Both the position numbers and the translations under genes were made by a program. Under the pieces are notes generated by a model, which did no database searches, had not been told where the DNA came from, and saw nothing but the letters and a program-made list of their open reading frames with translations. A stretch of 64,000 bases of DNA from JBBRYW01 sp038253945 (GTDB lineage Bacteria > Actinomycetota > Thermoleophilia > Gaiellales > Gaiellaceae): contig JBBSGR010000001.1 of assembly GCA_038253945.1 (NCBI GenBank), forward strand, positions 310,001 through 374,000, read 5' to 3'. This document shows, in pieces, positions 33,492 to 42,281 of the stretch (within the stretch, counting starts at the first letter, position 1; each line of letters starts with the position of its first letter).

Positions 33492-36400
33492 TCACTCAGA
33501 AGCAGTTCGAACGGCCCGCGGCGCCGCAGCTCGGGCCGTTTGTCTGTTCAGGAGCTGTTCTCGGGGGAGCCCTGCTCCCCTGAGCAACAGATCGATCTCC
33601 CCGGCGAGCCTGCTCGGGGGGAACGGCTTCTGCAGGAAGAGGGCTCGCCCGTTCCCGACCACCAGACGGCTGCGATCCTCGGTGTAGCCCGACATCTCGA
33701 TCACCCTGGTCTGTGGCCGCATGGAGAGAAGTTGCTCCGCCAGCTCGGCGCCGCCCATGCCGGGCATCACCAGATCGGTGACCAGCACGTCGATCTCCCC
33801 TTCGTATTCCATCGCGATGGCTAGAGCCTCGTGGCCGTCGCTCGCGTCGAGCACGGTGTAGCCGCTCTCCTCGAGCGCGCCGCACAACAACCTGCGGACG
33901 ACGGCCTCGTCCTCGGCGAGGAGAATCGTCCCCACGCCGTTCGAGTCGCTCGCGCGCACGCCGTCACGCTCGATCGGCTCGATCGGCTCGGGCACGGCAG
34001 GCAGGTAGAGCGAGAAGGTCGTCCCGCTGCCGGCCACGCTCGAGACGGCGATCTGACCTCCGCTCTGGCTCACGATCCCGTGGACGGTCGAGAGGCCGAG
34101 CCCGGTTCCCTTCCCCGGTTCCTTCGTTGTAAAGAAGGGCTCGAAGATGCGGGGCTTGAGGGCGGGATCGATGCCTCCACCGCTGTCCGAGATGACGAGG
34201 CGGACGTAGTTGCCCGCCTCGAGGGGGGCGTCCGAGATCAGCGTGTCGTCCTCTGCCAGCTCGCCGAGCTCAGAATTCTCGGTGGTAATGGCGAGCCGAC
34301 CGCCGTGAGGCATGGCGTCCCGCGCGTTGACCGCGATGTTCATGATCGCTTGCTCGATCTGTCCGGGATCGACCTTGACGTGCGCGAGCTCCGGATCGAG
34401 CCGGGTGACGAGCTCGACGTCCTCCCCGATGATCCGCTCGAGCAGCGACTGCATCTCTTCCACGAGCGCATTCAGATCGATCACCCGCAGCTGCAGCATC
34501 TGTCGGCGGCTGAACGCGAGCAGCTGGCGGGTGAGCGCCGCGGCGCGCTCGGCGGCGTTCGTGATCTCCTCCACGTCGCCGCGGGCCGCGCTCTCGCCTG
34601 CCCCGAGCTTGGTCAGGGCGAGCTCGCTGTAGCCGCGAATCGCCATCAGCAGGTTGTTGAAGTCGTGCGCGATCCCCCCGGCGAGCCTGCCGATCGACTC
34701 CATGCGCTGGGCCTGGCGGAGGCGCTCCTCGAGGGCGCGGCGCTCGCTGAGGTCGCGGCCGATACCCTCGACTGCGACCGGCTCCCCGCCCTCGTAGACG
34801 AGGCGGGAGCTGACCTCGATCGCGACGACTCGGCCGTCTCCGGCCAGCAGGTCGATCTCGTACGTGGTCGCCGATTCCCGTCCCGTCAGCTTCCGGCGGG
34901 ACTGCTCCCGCGTCAGCGAGAAACCCTCAGTGGAAAGGAAGTCGGAGAGCGGCTTACCGATCAGCTCGCCGCGTGGGCGTCCGAAGAGGCGCTCGGCCGC
35001 CGGGTTCGCGTCGAGGATCACCTCGTCGAGGCTCACGCGCAATCACGATGTCGTTCGCGCTCTCGAAGAGCCCGCGGTCGCGATCAGCGTGCGCTCGGTT
35101 TCGGTCGGGAGGCGCTTGTGGGTGAAGTAGATCGCAAAGGTGCCGAGCACGTCGTCTGCGGAGCCTTTGATCGGCGTCGACCAGCATGCGTGGAGCCCGT
35201 TCGAGATCGCGGCGGCACGCCAGTCGAGCCAGATCGGGTCGGCGGCGATGTCTGACACGATCACCTGCTCGGCGCGAAACGCAGCGGTGCCGCACGAGCC
35301 GGCGGCCTCGGCGACCGGGACGCGCGCGACGGCCGCGTTGTACTCGGCCGGGAGGCTGGGCGCTGCCCCGAGGCGGAGCTCTCCACCTTGCAGGAGGTGG
35401 ACGGAGCAGAACAGGTCGCCTGCCCGCTCCTCGACGACGTGGCAAAGATGCGTGAGCACGTCTTCCAGCGGCTCTGCGGTCGCGATCATCTCCAGCACTC
35501 GCGTCTGCCCTGCGGCGAACGCCTCCGCGGTCTTCGACTCCGTGATGTCGCTCGCGATGCCGCAGATCGCGTACGGCTCGCCGTGGAGGTCGGGCAGCGG
35601 GAACTTCTCGCTGGCGAAGGTGCGCCGACCAACTGCCAAGTCGAGCGTGACCTCCTCGGTGAAGCTGCCTCGTTCCTCGAGAACCCGCGCGTCACGGGCT
35701 CGGACGAACTCGGCCCCTTCGATCCCGAGCAGCTCGTGGTCGGTCTTGCCGACCATCTGGCCGGCGGCGAGGCCCAGCAGGCGCTCCGCGGTCTCGTTCG
35801 CGACGAGGTAGCGGCCCTCGAGGTCCTTGACGAAGATCGCCGTCTCCGTGTTGTCCACGATTGCCTGGAGGCGCTCCTCGCTCTCCCGTAACCGCGCGCG
35901 CCCCTCCAGCTCCCTGGTGATGTCGCGCGTGATTGGGGAGGCCCCGGTCACCCGGCCATTCGCGTCGACGATCGGCGCGATACTGACTGCCACCTCGATC
36001 AGGCGTCCGTTCTTGTGGCGCCGCTTCGTGAGCAGTTGCTCGATTCGCTCTCCGCGGGCGATCCGCGCGATGACGTCGTGACCCTCGGTCGGGCGGTCGG
36101 GCGGGAGGAGGCGGATGATGGAGCGGCCGATCACCTCGTCCGCCGAATAGCCGAGCATTTGCTCCGCACCGGCGTTCCAGCTCGTCATCATGCCGTCCAG
36201 GCCGACCGAGGCGATTGCGTCCGCCGAGGTCTCGACGAGGGCTGCCAGCCGGGCGCGGGTCTTCCTCCGCCTGCTTCCGCTCCGTGATGTCGGCGCTGAA
36301 GGCGAGCGCACCGATGATCTCGCCGCTCGCGTTCCTGAGCGGCTCGAGCCTGGTGTCGTACGAGCGCCCCGCCCAATCCATCTCGTAGGTCGTCGCTTCG

Positions 36401-36646
36401 CCGGCGAACGCGCGCAGGCAGGACGCAATGGGCTCGAAGCTCGGGTCGTCCGTCCCGACGTACTCGCAGAGGGTCATGCCGATCGTCGTCTCGACGGGGG
36501 TTCCCAGTGCCGCGAAGCCGGCGCCGCGCAACGAACATGATCCGCAGCTCGCGGTCGACGCCCCACACGAATCCGGGCATCTGTTCGAGAATCAGCCGAC
36601 CGTATTCGGCCTCCACCTCGTGCAGGATGTCCATGCGCTCGTCCAT
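33492..36646 (-). pseudogene. hybrid sensor histidine kinase with four frame shifts
   Basis: Four minus-strand frames join into one soluble multi-PAS hybrid kinase of about 1050 residues. Order: PAS 1 (LILEQMPGFVWGVDREL), frame shift near 36530; rest of PAS 1 (GMTLCEYVG... ADITERKQAEE), frame shift near 36262; PAS 2 (NAGAEQMLGYSADEVIG), PAS 3 (TAIFVKDLEGRYLVANE) and a GAF domain (HLLQGGELRLGAAPSLP). Two shifts around 35040-35075 follow, then PAS 4, the H-box GGIAHDFNNLLMAI, an ATPase domain (FFTTKEPGKGTGLGLS) and a receiver with Asp in VLVTDLVMPG. Each segment is well conserved, so the decay is recent or the shifts are sequence errors. It diverges from the LuxR-type regulator, its likely partner. 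Confidence 0.8.
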
Positions 36647-36740
36647 TGCCGGCGGCCGCCGCCGCCGGCGTCCCCGCTCCCAGCGTACCTCTGACCAGCG
36701 CCGGTCCTCGACGAAGTTCGTATAAAAGGGGGACAAGCAC

Positions 36741-37367
36741 GTGACGAGCGCCTCGATCAGCTGCGTAGTCGCCGACGACCACCCCGCGGTCCTCGACTCC
36801 GTCTGCCGCTACCTCCAGCAGAACGGCCTCGAGATCGTCGGCCGCGCCTTCGAAGGTGTCGGAGCACTCGACGAGATCGAGCGGGCACGGCCGGACGTCG
36901 CCCTGGTGGACATGCGCATGCCGGGTCTGAGCGGAACGGAGATCACCCGCCGGGCGGTGCAGAGGGCGCCATCGACCGGCATCGTTCTCTACACCGGGCA
37001 CGGCGACGACCAGTTCCTCACCGAGGCGCTCGACGCGGGCGCTCGTGGCGTCGTGCTGAAGGAAGCGCCGCTCGCCGATCTGGTTCGGGCCGTCCGCATG
37101 GTCGCGACCGGTCAGACGTACGTCGATCCCGGTCTTGCGGGAACGCTCGCCGTCCCGGAGCTGCAACGCCGGGTCGCGCTGACGCAGCGGGAGCGGGAGG
37201 TCTTGCGCCTGCTAGCCGATGGATTTGCGACCGACGAGATCGGGCGGCGTCTCTTCATCTCCGGCGAGACGGTCCGCACTCACGTGCGCAAGGCGATGCG
37301 GAAGCTCGGCGCCGACACGCGGACCCAGGCCGTGGCCGAAGCCATCCGGCAGTCGCTGATCGCCTGA
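36741..37367 (+). CDS. NarL/LuxR-type response regulator
   Basis: A 208-residue regulator. The receiver has the acidic pair in VVADDHPAV, phospho-acceptor Asp in VALVDMRMPG and Lys in VVLKEAPLA. The LuxR-type helix-turn-helix is at about residues 145-205 (LTQREREVLRLLADG, GETVRTHVRKAMRKLGA). The start is GTG at 36741 with AGGGGG upstream and a TATAAA box at 36721-36726. It is divergent from the broken hybrid kinase. A 104-nt copy of its 3' end recurs at 38137-38240. Confidence 0.9.
   Translation: MTSASISCVVADDHPAVLDSVCRYLQQNGLEIVGRAFEGVGALDEIERARPDVALVDMRMPGLSGTEITRRAVQRAPSTGIVLYTGHGDDQFLTEALDAGARGVVLKEAPLADLVRAVRMVATGQTYVDPGLAGTLAVPELQRRVALTQREREVLRLLADGFATDEIGRRLFISGETVRTHVRKAMRKLGADTRTQAVAEAIRQSLIA
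37264..37367 (+). repeat. 104-nt direct repeat, left copy
   Basis: The last 104 nt of the response-regulator gene, including its stop codon. It matches 38137-38240 at all but three positions. Together the two copies bracket the VapBC module. Confidence 0.9.
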
Positions 37368-37402
37368 CGAGCGATAGGGCGAGCACCCCACTCGTTGGCG
37401 AA

Positions 37403-37846
37403 CTAACCGTCCGGCGCTGTGAGCGGGTTCCGTGTCACGAGCTCCGGAAAGCGTCCGAAGTCGCGGTCGGCGGTCCACAGCTCGCGCACGCCGTGCGCGA
37501 GGCAAAGGGCAGCGACGCGGGCATCGTGCACGCGCGGGCCCGAGGCGCGCCCTTTTGCCAGCAAGCCGCCGAGCCGCTGCCAATAGCCCGCTCCCTCGGC
37601 AAGCAGCACGAGCGCCGGCGCCTCCACCCACGCGTCAACCTGGTCGAGCGCGCGCTCGATCGGCGTAGGGGGATCGTAGATCGCGCGGTGTGTTGCGATC
37701 GCGATGAACTCGTGCAGGCACGGCCACGGGATCGCCCATGGGGCCGGGCTCTCGGCCAGGGAGCGGATAACACGTTGAGCACGACCATGCCACTCGGAGT
37801 CAATGCGGTGGGCATAGACGAGGATGTTCGTGTCGACGGCAATCAC
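37403..37846 (-). CDS. vapC: VapC-type PIN-domain toxin
   Basis: PIN-domain ribonuclease of 147 residues, the toxin of a type II toxin-antitoxin pair. Catalytic acidic residues are visible: Asp in AVDTNILVYAH, Glu in CLHEFIAIAT, Asp in GPRVHDARVAALC and Asp in LWTADRDFGRFP. The GTG start at 37846 overlaps the antitoxin stop (GTGA). It lies antisense to the flanking regulator fragments. Confidence 0.88.
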   Translation of the reverse strand: MIAVDTNILVYAHRIDSEWHGRAQRVIRSLAESPAPWAIPWPCLHEFIAIATHRAIYDPPTPIERALDQVDAWVEAPALVLLAEGAGYWQRLGGLLAKGRASGPRVHDARVAALCLAHGVRELWTADRDFGRFPELVTRNPLTAPDG

Positions 37847-38100
37847 GCGCCGCGAGCTTCATACGCGGCGTCGCGGATCCGGTTCCAGTCACCTTCTCGG
37901 AACTCCGGCGCCAAGCCCTGCCCATCGAACGACGCATCGCGAAGGCGAAACGGCTCGGTGTGCCCGCTCTCGGCGAGCACGCTCCGCAAACCGGCTTCTA
38001 CAAGGGAGCGCAAAGTAGTCCCGCGCTTCGCCGCCAGCTGTTTCGCGGAACTCAGAAGCGAGTCGGCAATATCGATGGTCGTCTTGATACGGGTGACCAT
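37843..38100 (-). CDS. vapB: VapB-type antitoxin
   Basis: An 85-residue antitoxin with an N-terminal ribbon-helix-helix DNA-binding segment (TRIKTTIDIADSLLSSAKQLAAKRG) and a C-terminal toxin-binding tail (GDWNRIRDAAYEARGA). It precedes vapC with a GTGA overlap, the usual order. It probably represses its own promoter, which must lie between 38100 and the duplicated regulator fragment. Confidence 0.85.
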   Translation of the reverse strand: MVTRIKTTIDIADSLLSSAKQLAAKRGTTLRSLVEAGLRSVLAESGHTEPFRLRDASFDGQGLAPEFREGDWNRIRDAAYEARGA

Positions 38101-38136
38101 ATCAGGGCCCAGAAGGTCCGTCGGCTTCGACGCTCC

Positions 38137-38240
38137 GCGAGACGGTCCGCACTCACGTGCGCAAGGCGATGCGGAAGCTCGGCGCCGACACGCGGACCCG
38201 GGCCGTGGCCGAAGCTATCCGGCAGTCGCTGATCGGCTGA
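38137..38240 (+). pseudogene. duplicated 3' fragment of the LuxR-type regulator
   Basis: 104 nt repeat the end of the regulator gene at 37264-37367 with three substitutions, one changing the penultimate codon (GCC to GGC). It encodes the last helix of a LuxR domain without the rest of the gene. It marks the right edge of the VapBC insertion. Confidence 0.88.
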
Positions 38241-38486
38241 GCCCAGGCGACTTCGGAGGGAACGCGGCGGAGGGCACTCGGCCGGTGGATGCGGCTGAGC
38301 GTCTGGTCGAGCCCAGGAGCGAGCGTCCGGCTGAACCACTGATCCTCGGTAGGCGCGGAGTTGCCAGGTACCGCAGACGCATGTGAGGCGTGCGGGGCGG
38401 CGCAGCCGAGGGGGCCGCAGCCGCGGTGGCGGTAGTCGCACCCGTCTCAGGTGCGGCCGCGGGAGTGCCTGCGAGATCGAGCGCGC
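38241..38486. other. gene-free or uncertain segment
   Basis: I see no credible gene in this stretch. One minus-strand frame stays open through it and encodes Ala/Pro-rich sequence. This frame could be the frame-shifted tail of the membrane protein at 38487-39047, because the repeated motif GALDLAG runs across both regions in that frame. Confidence 0.3.
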
Positions 38487-39047
38487 CTACTGGCGGCGCA
38501 TCCGAGACAGGCGCGGGGACAGTCGCGCGCCCGGCGGCCGCAAACGGCGTAGGCGCGGCGGCGGTTGTGCCTTCGAAATCGAGCGCGCCGAGTGGCGGGC
38601 GCCAATCCGCGGGAGCCGCAGGGACAGGCGTAGCCGCAGGCGCGGCGGCCGCACACGGGTAGGCGCGGCCCCGGTAGGGCCCTGCGAGATCGAGTGCGCC
38701 GAGTGGCGGCGTCGCACGAGCGGGCCGGACCGTGGCGACTGGAGACGCCGCTCGGAAAGACGGGGCACAACCACGAACACGAGCGCGCCGGAGCAGAGTG
38801 CGAGGGCGACGCCGAGCGCGAACAGCAAAGCCTCGTTCCCACTGCGCGCGGGTCGCCTCGTCTCGGCGACACGCGTCGCAGAGGCCGGTCTCGGCGCGAG
38901 ACGGCTTGGAGCGGCACGGGAACTGGGCGCACTCGCGAAGATCGCCATGCAGGCCGCGAGAGCGACGAGGTAGGGCGCGGGCAGGCGAAGCCGCACCGCC
39001 CCAGCCGCCCCGAGCTCTGTCCTCCGCAGGATCGCCTTTCGCCGCAT
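38487..39047 (-). CDS. membrane protein with low-complexity tail, possibly frame-shifted
   Basis: The first 100 residues look real. There is a basic start, a signal-peptide-like helix (APYLVALAACMAIFAS), a Pro/Arg linker, then a transmembrane helix (ALLFALGVALALCSGALVFV). After that the frame turns Arg/Ser-rich. In the neighbouring minus frame the same DNA encodes an Ala/Pro-rich tail with three GALD(L/F) motifs (GALDLAG, GALDFEG, GALDLAG). A frame shift near 38720-38780 is therefore likely, and the intact protein would end near 38216. It is divergent from another exported low-complexity protein. Function unknown. Confidence 0.4.
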   Translation of the reverse strand: MRRKAILRRTELGAAGAVRLRLPAPYLVALAACMAIFASAPSSRAAPSRLAPRPASATRVAETRRPARSGNEALLFALGVALALCSGALVFVVVPRLSERRLQSPRSGPLVRRRHSAHSISQGPTGAAPTRVRPPRLRLRLSLRLPRIGARHSARSISKAQPPPRLRRLRPPGARLSPRLSRMRRQ

Positions 39048-39131
39048 TCCGTATTTTCCGCTGCTACTCACCGGAAACTGCCCCGGGGAGCGTGTTTGCA
39101 AATGTAGCGGCACGGGGTATCGTTTGGCACG

Positions 39132-40439
39132 ATGCTTCGCCAGCCTCGGCGTCTGATGCGACTTCTCCTGGCGGCTTCGATGCTGGCGGCCGCTGCGTGC
39201 GCATTTGCGGGCTCCGTCGGGGCCCAACTCCCCTTACCGCCTCCGCCGGTCGCACTCCCGCCGCCGCCAATAGCACTCCCGCCTCCGCCGATCAGCCTGC
39301 CGCCGCCGCCCGTGGCCCTGCCTCCGCCGCCTCCGCCGATCAGCCTGCCGCCACCGCCGATCAGCCTGCCGCCGCCGCCCGTTGCGCTCCCTCCGCCACC
39401 GCCGCCGATCAGCCTGCCGCCACCGCCGATCAGCCTGCCGCCGCCGCCCGTTGCGCTCCCTCCGCCACCGCCGCCGATCAAACTGCCGCCACCGCCGATC
39501 AGCCTGCCGCCGCCGCCCGTTGCGCTCCCTCCGCCACCGCCGCCGATCAGCCTGCCGCCGCCGCCCGTGGCGATCTCGCCGCCGGGGTCGCCGACCCCAA
39601 CCGTGTCCCCCACCGCGCCGGTCTCCCCGGCGCCGCCTCCGCCGCCGAGCACGATCACCGTCCCGACTTCGGCGGCGGTCCCGGCACCCGGCGCCATCGT
39701 CGCCCCTGTGCTGCGAGGCGTGCCGGCTCCGCCTGCAAAGCCGGGCCCGGGGCATGCCCCGCCAGGCGCACCGGCCGTGCCCCAGACGCCGGGCTCAGCG
39801 CCCGGCACGCCGGGATCCGGCGTCGTCAACGCACCAGGTGCTAGCGCCGGGACACACACTTCCGGCCCCACGGGCTCGAATGAGGCAGGCTCCAAGGCGA
39901 AGTCGTTTGCTCCCTTTACCCAGGCGGGATTCCAGGACGCCACGGCGGCTGCGTTCTTCCTCCTCCCGCGGCAGCGGCAGCACCCCGGAGCCGCCGGAGC
40001 GAAGGGACACGGGGCAGCGTTCGCCGGTCCCTCCACGCCGTTCATGCTCGCCTTCGGCTCGGGCTACCCAGCTCTCTTCACCGGCCTCGTTCCCGTTCCG
40101 CGCGCGCCCGGGGAGAAGACGCCGGTCGCGGTTCCGCCCCACGGTCGCAGCACCATCTCGAAAGTCGAGCACATCGTCGAGTCGGCGGCACAGCCGATCC
40201 TCGCGCCGATCAAGCTGCTGCCCGATTCGACCGCCTTCCGCCTCGGGTTCCTGTTCGGCGGGCTCCTGGCCGGCGCGCTGATCATGTTCGGCTTCACGAT
40301 GCTGCCGCCGAGAATCGTTCGTCTCACGCCCGTCCCGGTGCAGCACTTTCTGCAGGCGCGCTCCTATGTGGCGCTGCTCGCCGCCTCGCTCGTCGTCGCG
40401 GTCGCGCTCGCCTACGCGCTCGGCTCGTTCGCTCCCTAA
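39132..40439 (+). CDS. exported proline-rich repeat protein with C-terminal membrane helices
   Basis: A 435-residue protein with a signal peptide (LLLAASMLAAAACAFAG), then about 120 residues of proline repeats built from PPPPISL and PPPPVAL. A Pro/Ala/Gly-rich middle follows, and two transmembrane helices lie near the C-terminus (LGFLFGGLLAGALIMFGF and YVALLAASLVVAVALAYAL). The proline block is encoded by 69-nt tandem DNA repeats. It may span the cell wall as a rigid rod; no enzymatic domain is seen. It overlaps the converging gene by 4 nt. Confidence 0.7.
   Translation: MLRQPRRLMRLLLAASMLAAAACAFAGSVGAQLPLPPPPVALPPPPIALPPPPISLPPPPVALPPPPPPISLPPPPISLPPPPVALPPPPPPISLPPPPISLPPPPVALPPPPPPIKLPPPPISLPPPPVALPPPPPPISLPPPPVAISPPGSPTPTVSPTAPVSPAPPPPPSTITVPTSAAVPAPGAIVAPVLRGVPAPPAKPGPGHAPPGAPAVPQTPGSAPGTPGSGVVNAPGASAGTHTSGPTGSNEAGSKAKSFAPFTQAGFQDATAAAFFLLPRQRQHPGAAGAKGHGAAFAGPSTPFMLAFGSGYPALFTGLVPVPRAPGEKTPVAVPPHGRSTISKVEHIVESAAQPILAPIKLLPDSTAFRLGFLFGGLLAGALIMFGFTMLPPRIVRLTPVPVQHFLQARSYVALLAASLVVAVALAYALGSFAP
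39312..39575 (+). repeat. 69-nt tandem repeats in the proline-rich gene
   Basis: The stretch GTTGCGCTCCCTCCGCCACC recurs at 39381, 39450 and 39519, exactly 69 nt (23 codons) apart, with diverged partial copies on both sides. The repeats encode alternating PPPPISL and PPPPVAL blocks and stay in frame. Confidence 0.85.
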
Positions 40440-41059
40440 CCCGAGCCCGCCGGACGGCGCACCACGACGAGCGGCTTGCTGAACCCGTCGAGGTAGCCCG
40501 GCTCGGCGAGGGACTTCGGGACGAAGGCCCGGATCTTCGATCGTCCGAGCCGTAGCTTCAGCCGGAACTTGAGCGGGTTGCGGCGGAGGACGGCCTTCTG
40601 CACGCCGACCCACCGGTGCCGCTGCGACAAACGCTGCAGAAAGACGCTCCGGCCCTCGAAGGACTTGCCGGCGGTGACCTTCGCAACGAAGATTCCGCGC
40701 CGCTGCGTCAGCGTCACCCGTGGGCGGACGTCTACGGTCACCGTTTCGCTCGTCATCGTCTCGACCTGCGAGAGGAAGGACGTACGGATCCGGGGCCTCA
40801 CCACGAATTGCCACCCCGTGATGCCGGGGCCTACGGTTCCGAGGTTGCGCTGTCCCGCGCCCTCGCTCTCGGCGAGAATGGTCGCGATCTTCGCGCTCAG
40901 GGCGACGGACACCGTGCCGCTCAGCAGGATCGGATCGCCGTAGACGACGACGTTCCTCGAGAGAGAGATCGTGAGATCGGGGGTCGGGGCAGCCGAGCCG
41001 GCGCCCGCGCAGAGCAAGGCGATCAGTGCCAGAGGAAGGATTCGCTGGACTCGCAGCAC
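40436..41059 (-). CDS. exported beta-sandwich-like protein of unknown function
   Basis: A 207-residue protein with a clear signal peptide (LPLALIALLCAGAGSAA). About 180 residues follow, rich in beta-prone and basic residues, beginning DLTISLSRNVVVYGDPILLSGTV. This opening is typical of Ig-like or invasin-like exported domains. The C-terminal half is Arg/Lys-rich (FRLKLRLGRSKIRAF). No catalytic motif. The GTG start at 41059 lies 21 nt after the YchF stop, so it may be the last gene of that operon. Confidence 0.6.
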   Translation of the reverse strand: MLRVQRILPLALIALLCAGAGSAAPTPDLTISLSRNVVVYGDPILLSGTVSVALSAKIATILAESEGAGQRNLGTVGPGITGWQFVVRPRIRTSFLSQVETMTSETVTVDVRPRVTLTQRRGIFVAKVTAGKSFEGRSVFLQRLSQRHRWVGVQKAVLRRNPLKFRLKLRLGRSKIRAFVPKSLAEPGYLDGFSKPLVVVRRPAGSG

Positions 41060-41080
41060 CGCGGTTTCCCGGCCGGGATG

Positions 41081-42037
41081 CTACCGCCGGGCCGGCTGAG
41101 GAGGAGAGAAGCGGATGGCGAGCACGTCGCCGTCCGCGACCGCGTAGTCCTTCCCCTCGAGCCGCTGGACGCCGCGGCGAGCCGCCTCTGCATAGGAGCC
41201 GGCCTCGACGAGCTCGCTCCACGACACGACCTCACAGCGGATGAAGCCCCTGGCGATGTCCGAGTGAATCGAGCCGGCCGCCTCGAGCGCGGTCTGGCCT
41301 CGCCGAAGTGTCCAGGCCCGGGCCTCCTTGTCGTTGGCGGTGAAGAACGTGATCAGGTCGAGCTCGACCCGCAGCCGGCGGAGCACCTCGTCGAGGGCCG
41401 CAGGGCCCTCACGGAACTCGGCGGCCTCGTCCTCGTCGAGCTCGTCGAGCTCGGCCTCGAGCGCGAGATCGATTCCGGTGGGCCCGTTCTCGATCGCGAC
41501 GAGGGGCTTCTTCGTCAGCGGCTCGAGCTCCGCGGGGAGCGAGCCCGCGTAGTCGGCCAGGCTGCCGCCGGCGTCGACGTGGGAGAGCACCCGCTCCAGC
41601 TCGGCGACCTCCGCCTCCAACCTCCCCTCTCCCGACTTCGCCTGCGTGCGGACGCGCTCCAGCCGCTTCTCCACGTGGTCGCGATCGGCGACGAGCAGCT
41701 CGAGCCGCAGGCTCTCGAGGCCGGACGCTGGATCGGCCTGCGCGGAGTGAGCGTCGAGCACGGCGATCAATGCGTCCGCCTTCCTCAGATCGCCGAGCTG
41801 AGCCGCACCCATTCCGGGCGGATCGGTCACCCGGAACGTCGCCTCGGTCGTCTTGGTCGAGGCGAAGGTCGCGCTCAGAGGAGAGAGACGGTCGTCGCGG
41901 ACCGGTGCGACGCCGACGTTCGGCTTGGCGCCGACGCTCTCGTACGGGGTCGCCTCCGCTCCGGCGTGCGTCAGCGCGTTGAAGAGCGTCGTCTTGCCCG
42001 CGTTCGGCGGGCCGACGATCCCGACCTCGAGTGGCAA
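41081..42037 (-). CDS. ychF: YchF/Obg-like P-loop ATPase, variant motifs
   Basis: A 318-residue YchF-family NTPase, shorter than the usual 360. Walker A is GPPNAGKTT (standard GLPNVGKST). The G3 region is DPPGMG instead of DIAGLV, and the G4 motif is hard to identify. The coiled-coil insert and the C-terminal TGS domain (ITFFTANDKEARAWTLRRGQ, SWSELVEAGS, GKDYAVADGDVLAIRFS) are well conserved. The start is TTG at 42037. YchF binds ribosomes and prefers ATP in other bacteria; here the nucleotide preference is unclear. Confidence 0.8.
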   Translation of the reverse strand: MPLEVGIVGPPNAGKTTLFNALTHAGAEATPYESVGAKPNVGVAPVRDDRLSPLSATFASTKTTEATFRVTDPPGMGAAQLGDLRKADALIAVLDAHSAQADPASGLESLRLELLVADRDHVEKRLERVRTQAKSGEGRLEAEVAELERVLSHVDAGGSLADYAGSLPAELEPLTKKPLVAIENGPTGIDLALEAELDELDEDEAAEFREGPAALDEVLRRLRVELDLITFFTANDKEARAWTLRRGQTALEAAGSIHSDIARGFIRCEVVSWSELVEAGSYAEAARRGVQRLEGKDYAVADGDVLAIRFSPPQPARR

Positions 42038-42053
42038 CTAGGCCCCTGTGCGC

Positions 42054-42281
42054 TTACTGCGCGCCGAAGCCGACGCGCGCCTCGCGGGCGAATCGCTTGA
42101 CGTACACGATCTTGTGCAGGGCCACGGTGTAGCGCCCGTCGTCGGCCTCGAGCACCATGGTCCCCTCCTCGCCGCTCGCGAGCGACCGCTCGAGCTCCTC
42201 GATCGACGAGGCCTGGACGAGAGCGCCCATGATCTGGCCGCCGTCGAACGCGATCTCGATGCGAGCTCGCTCGTCAGGCAT
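42054..42281 (-). CDS. DUF3107-like small protein
   Basis: A 75-residue protein with alternating strands and helices (RIEIAFDGGQIMGALV, YTVALHKIVYVKRF), resembling the small actinobacterial DUF3107 proteins, though the match is judged by eye. Its ATG at 42281 lies inside the end of the epimerase gene (8-nt overlap). It precedes ychF by 16 nt. Function unknown. Confidence 0.55.
   Translation of the reverse strand: MPDERARIEIAFDGGQIMGALVQASSIEELERSLASGEEGTMVLEADDGRYTVALHKIVYVKRFAREARVGFGAQ

Noticed and set aside
37264..38240. Complete integrative element with att sites
   Set aside because: The direct repeats fit, but there is no integrase, transposase or relaxase between them, so only a remnant or an insertion in trans can be claimed.
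38390..38662. Plus-strand Ala/Gly-rich ORF of 90 codons
   Set aside because: Low complexity. The opposite strand carries a signal peptide, a membrane helix and repeated GALD motifs, so the minus strand is the better coding choice.
39312..39575. CRISPR-like or intergenic minisatellite repeats
   Set aside because: The repeats are in frame inside an exported proline-rich protein gene with a signal peptide.
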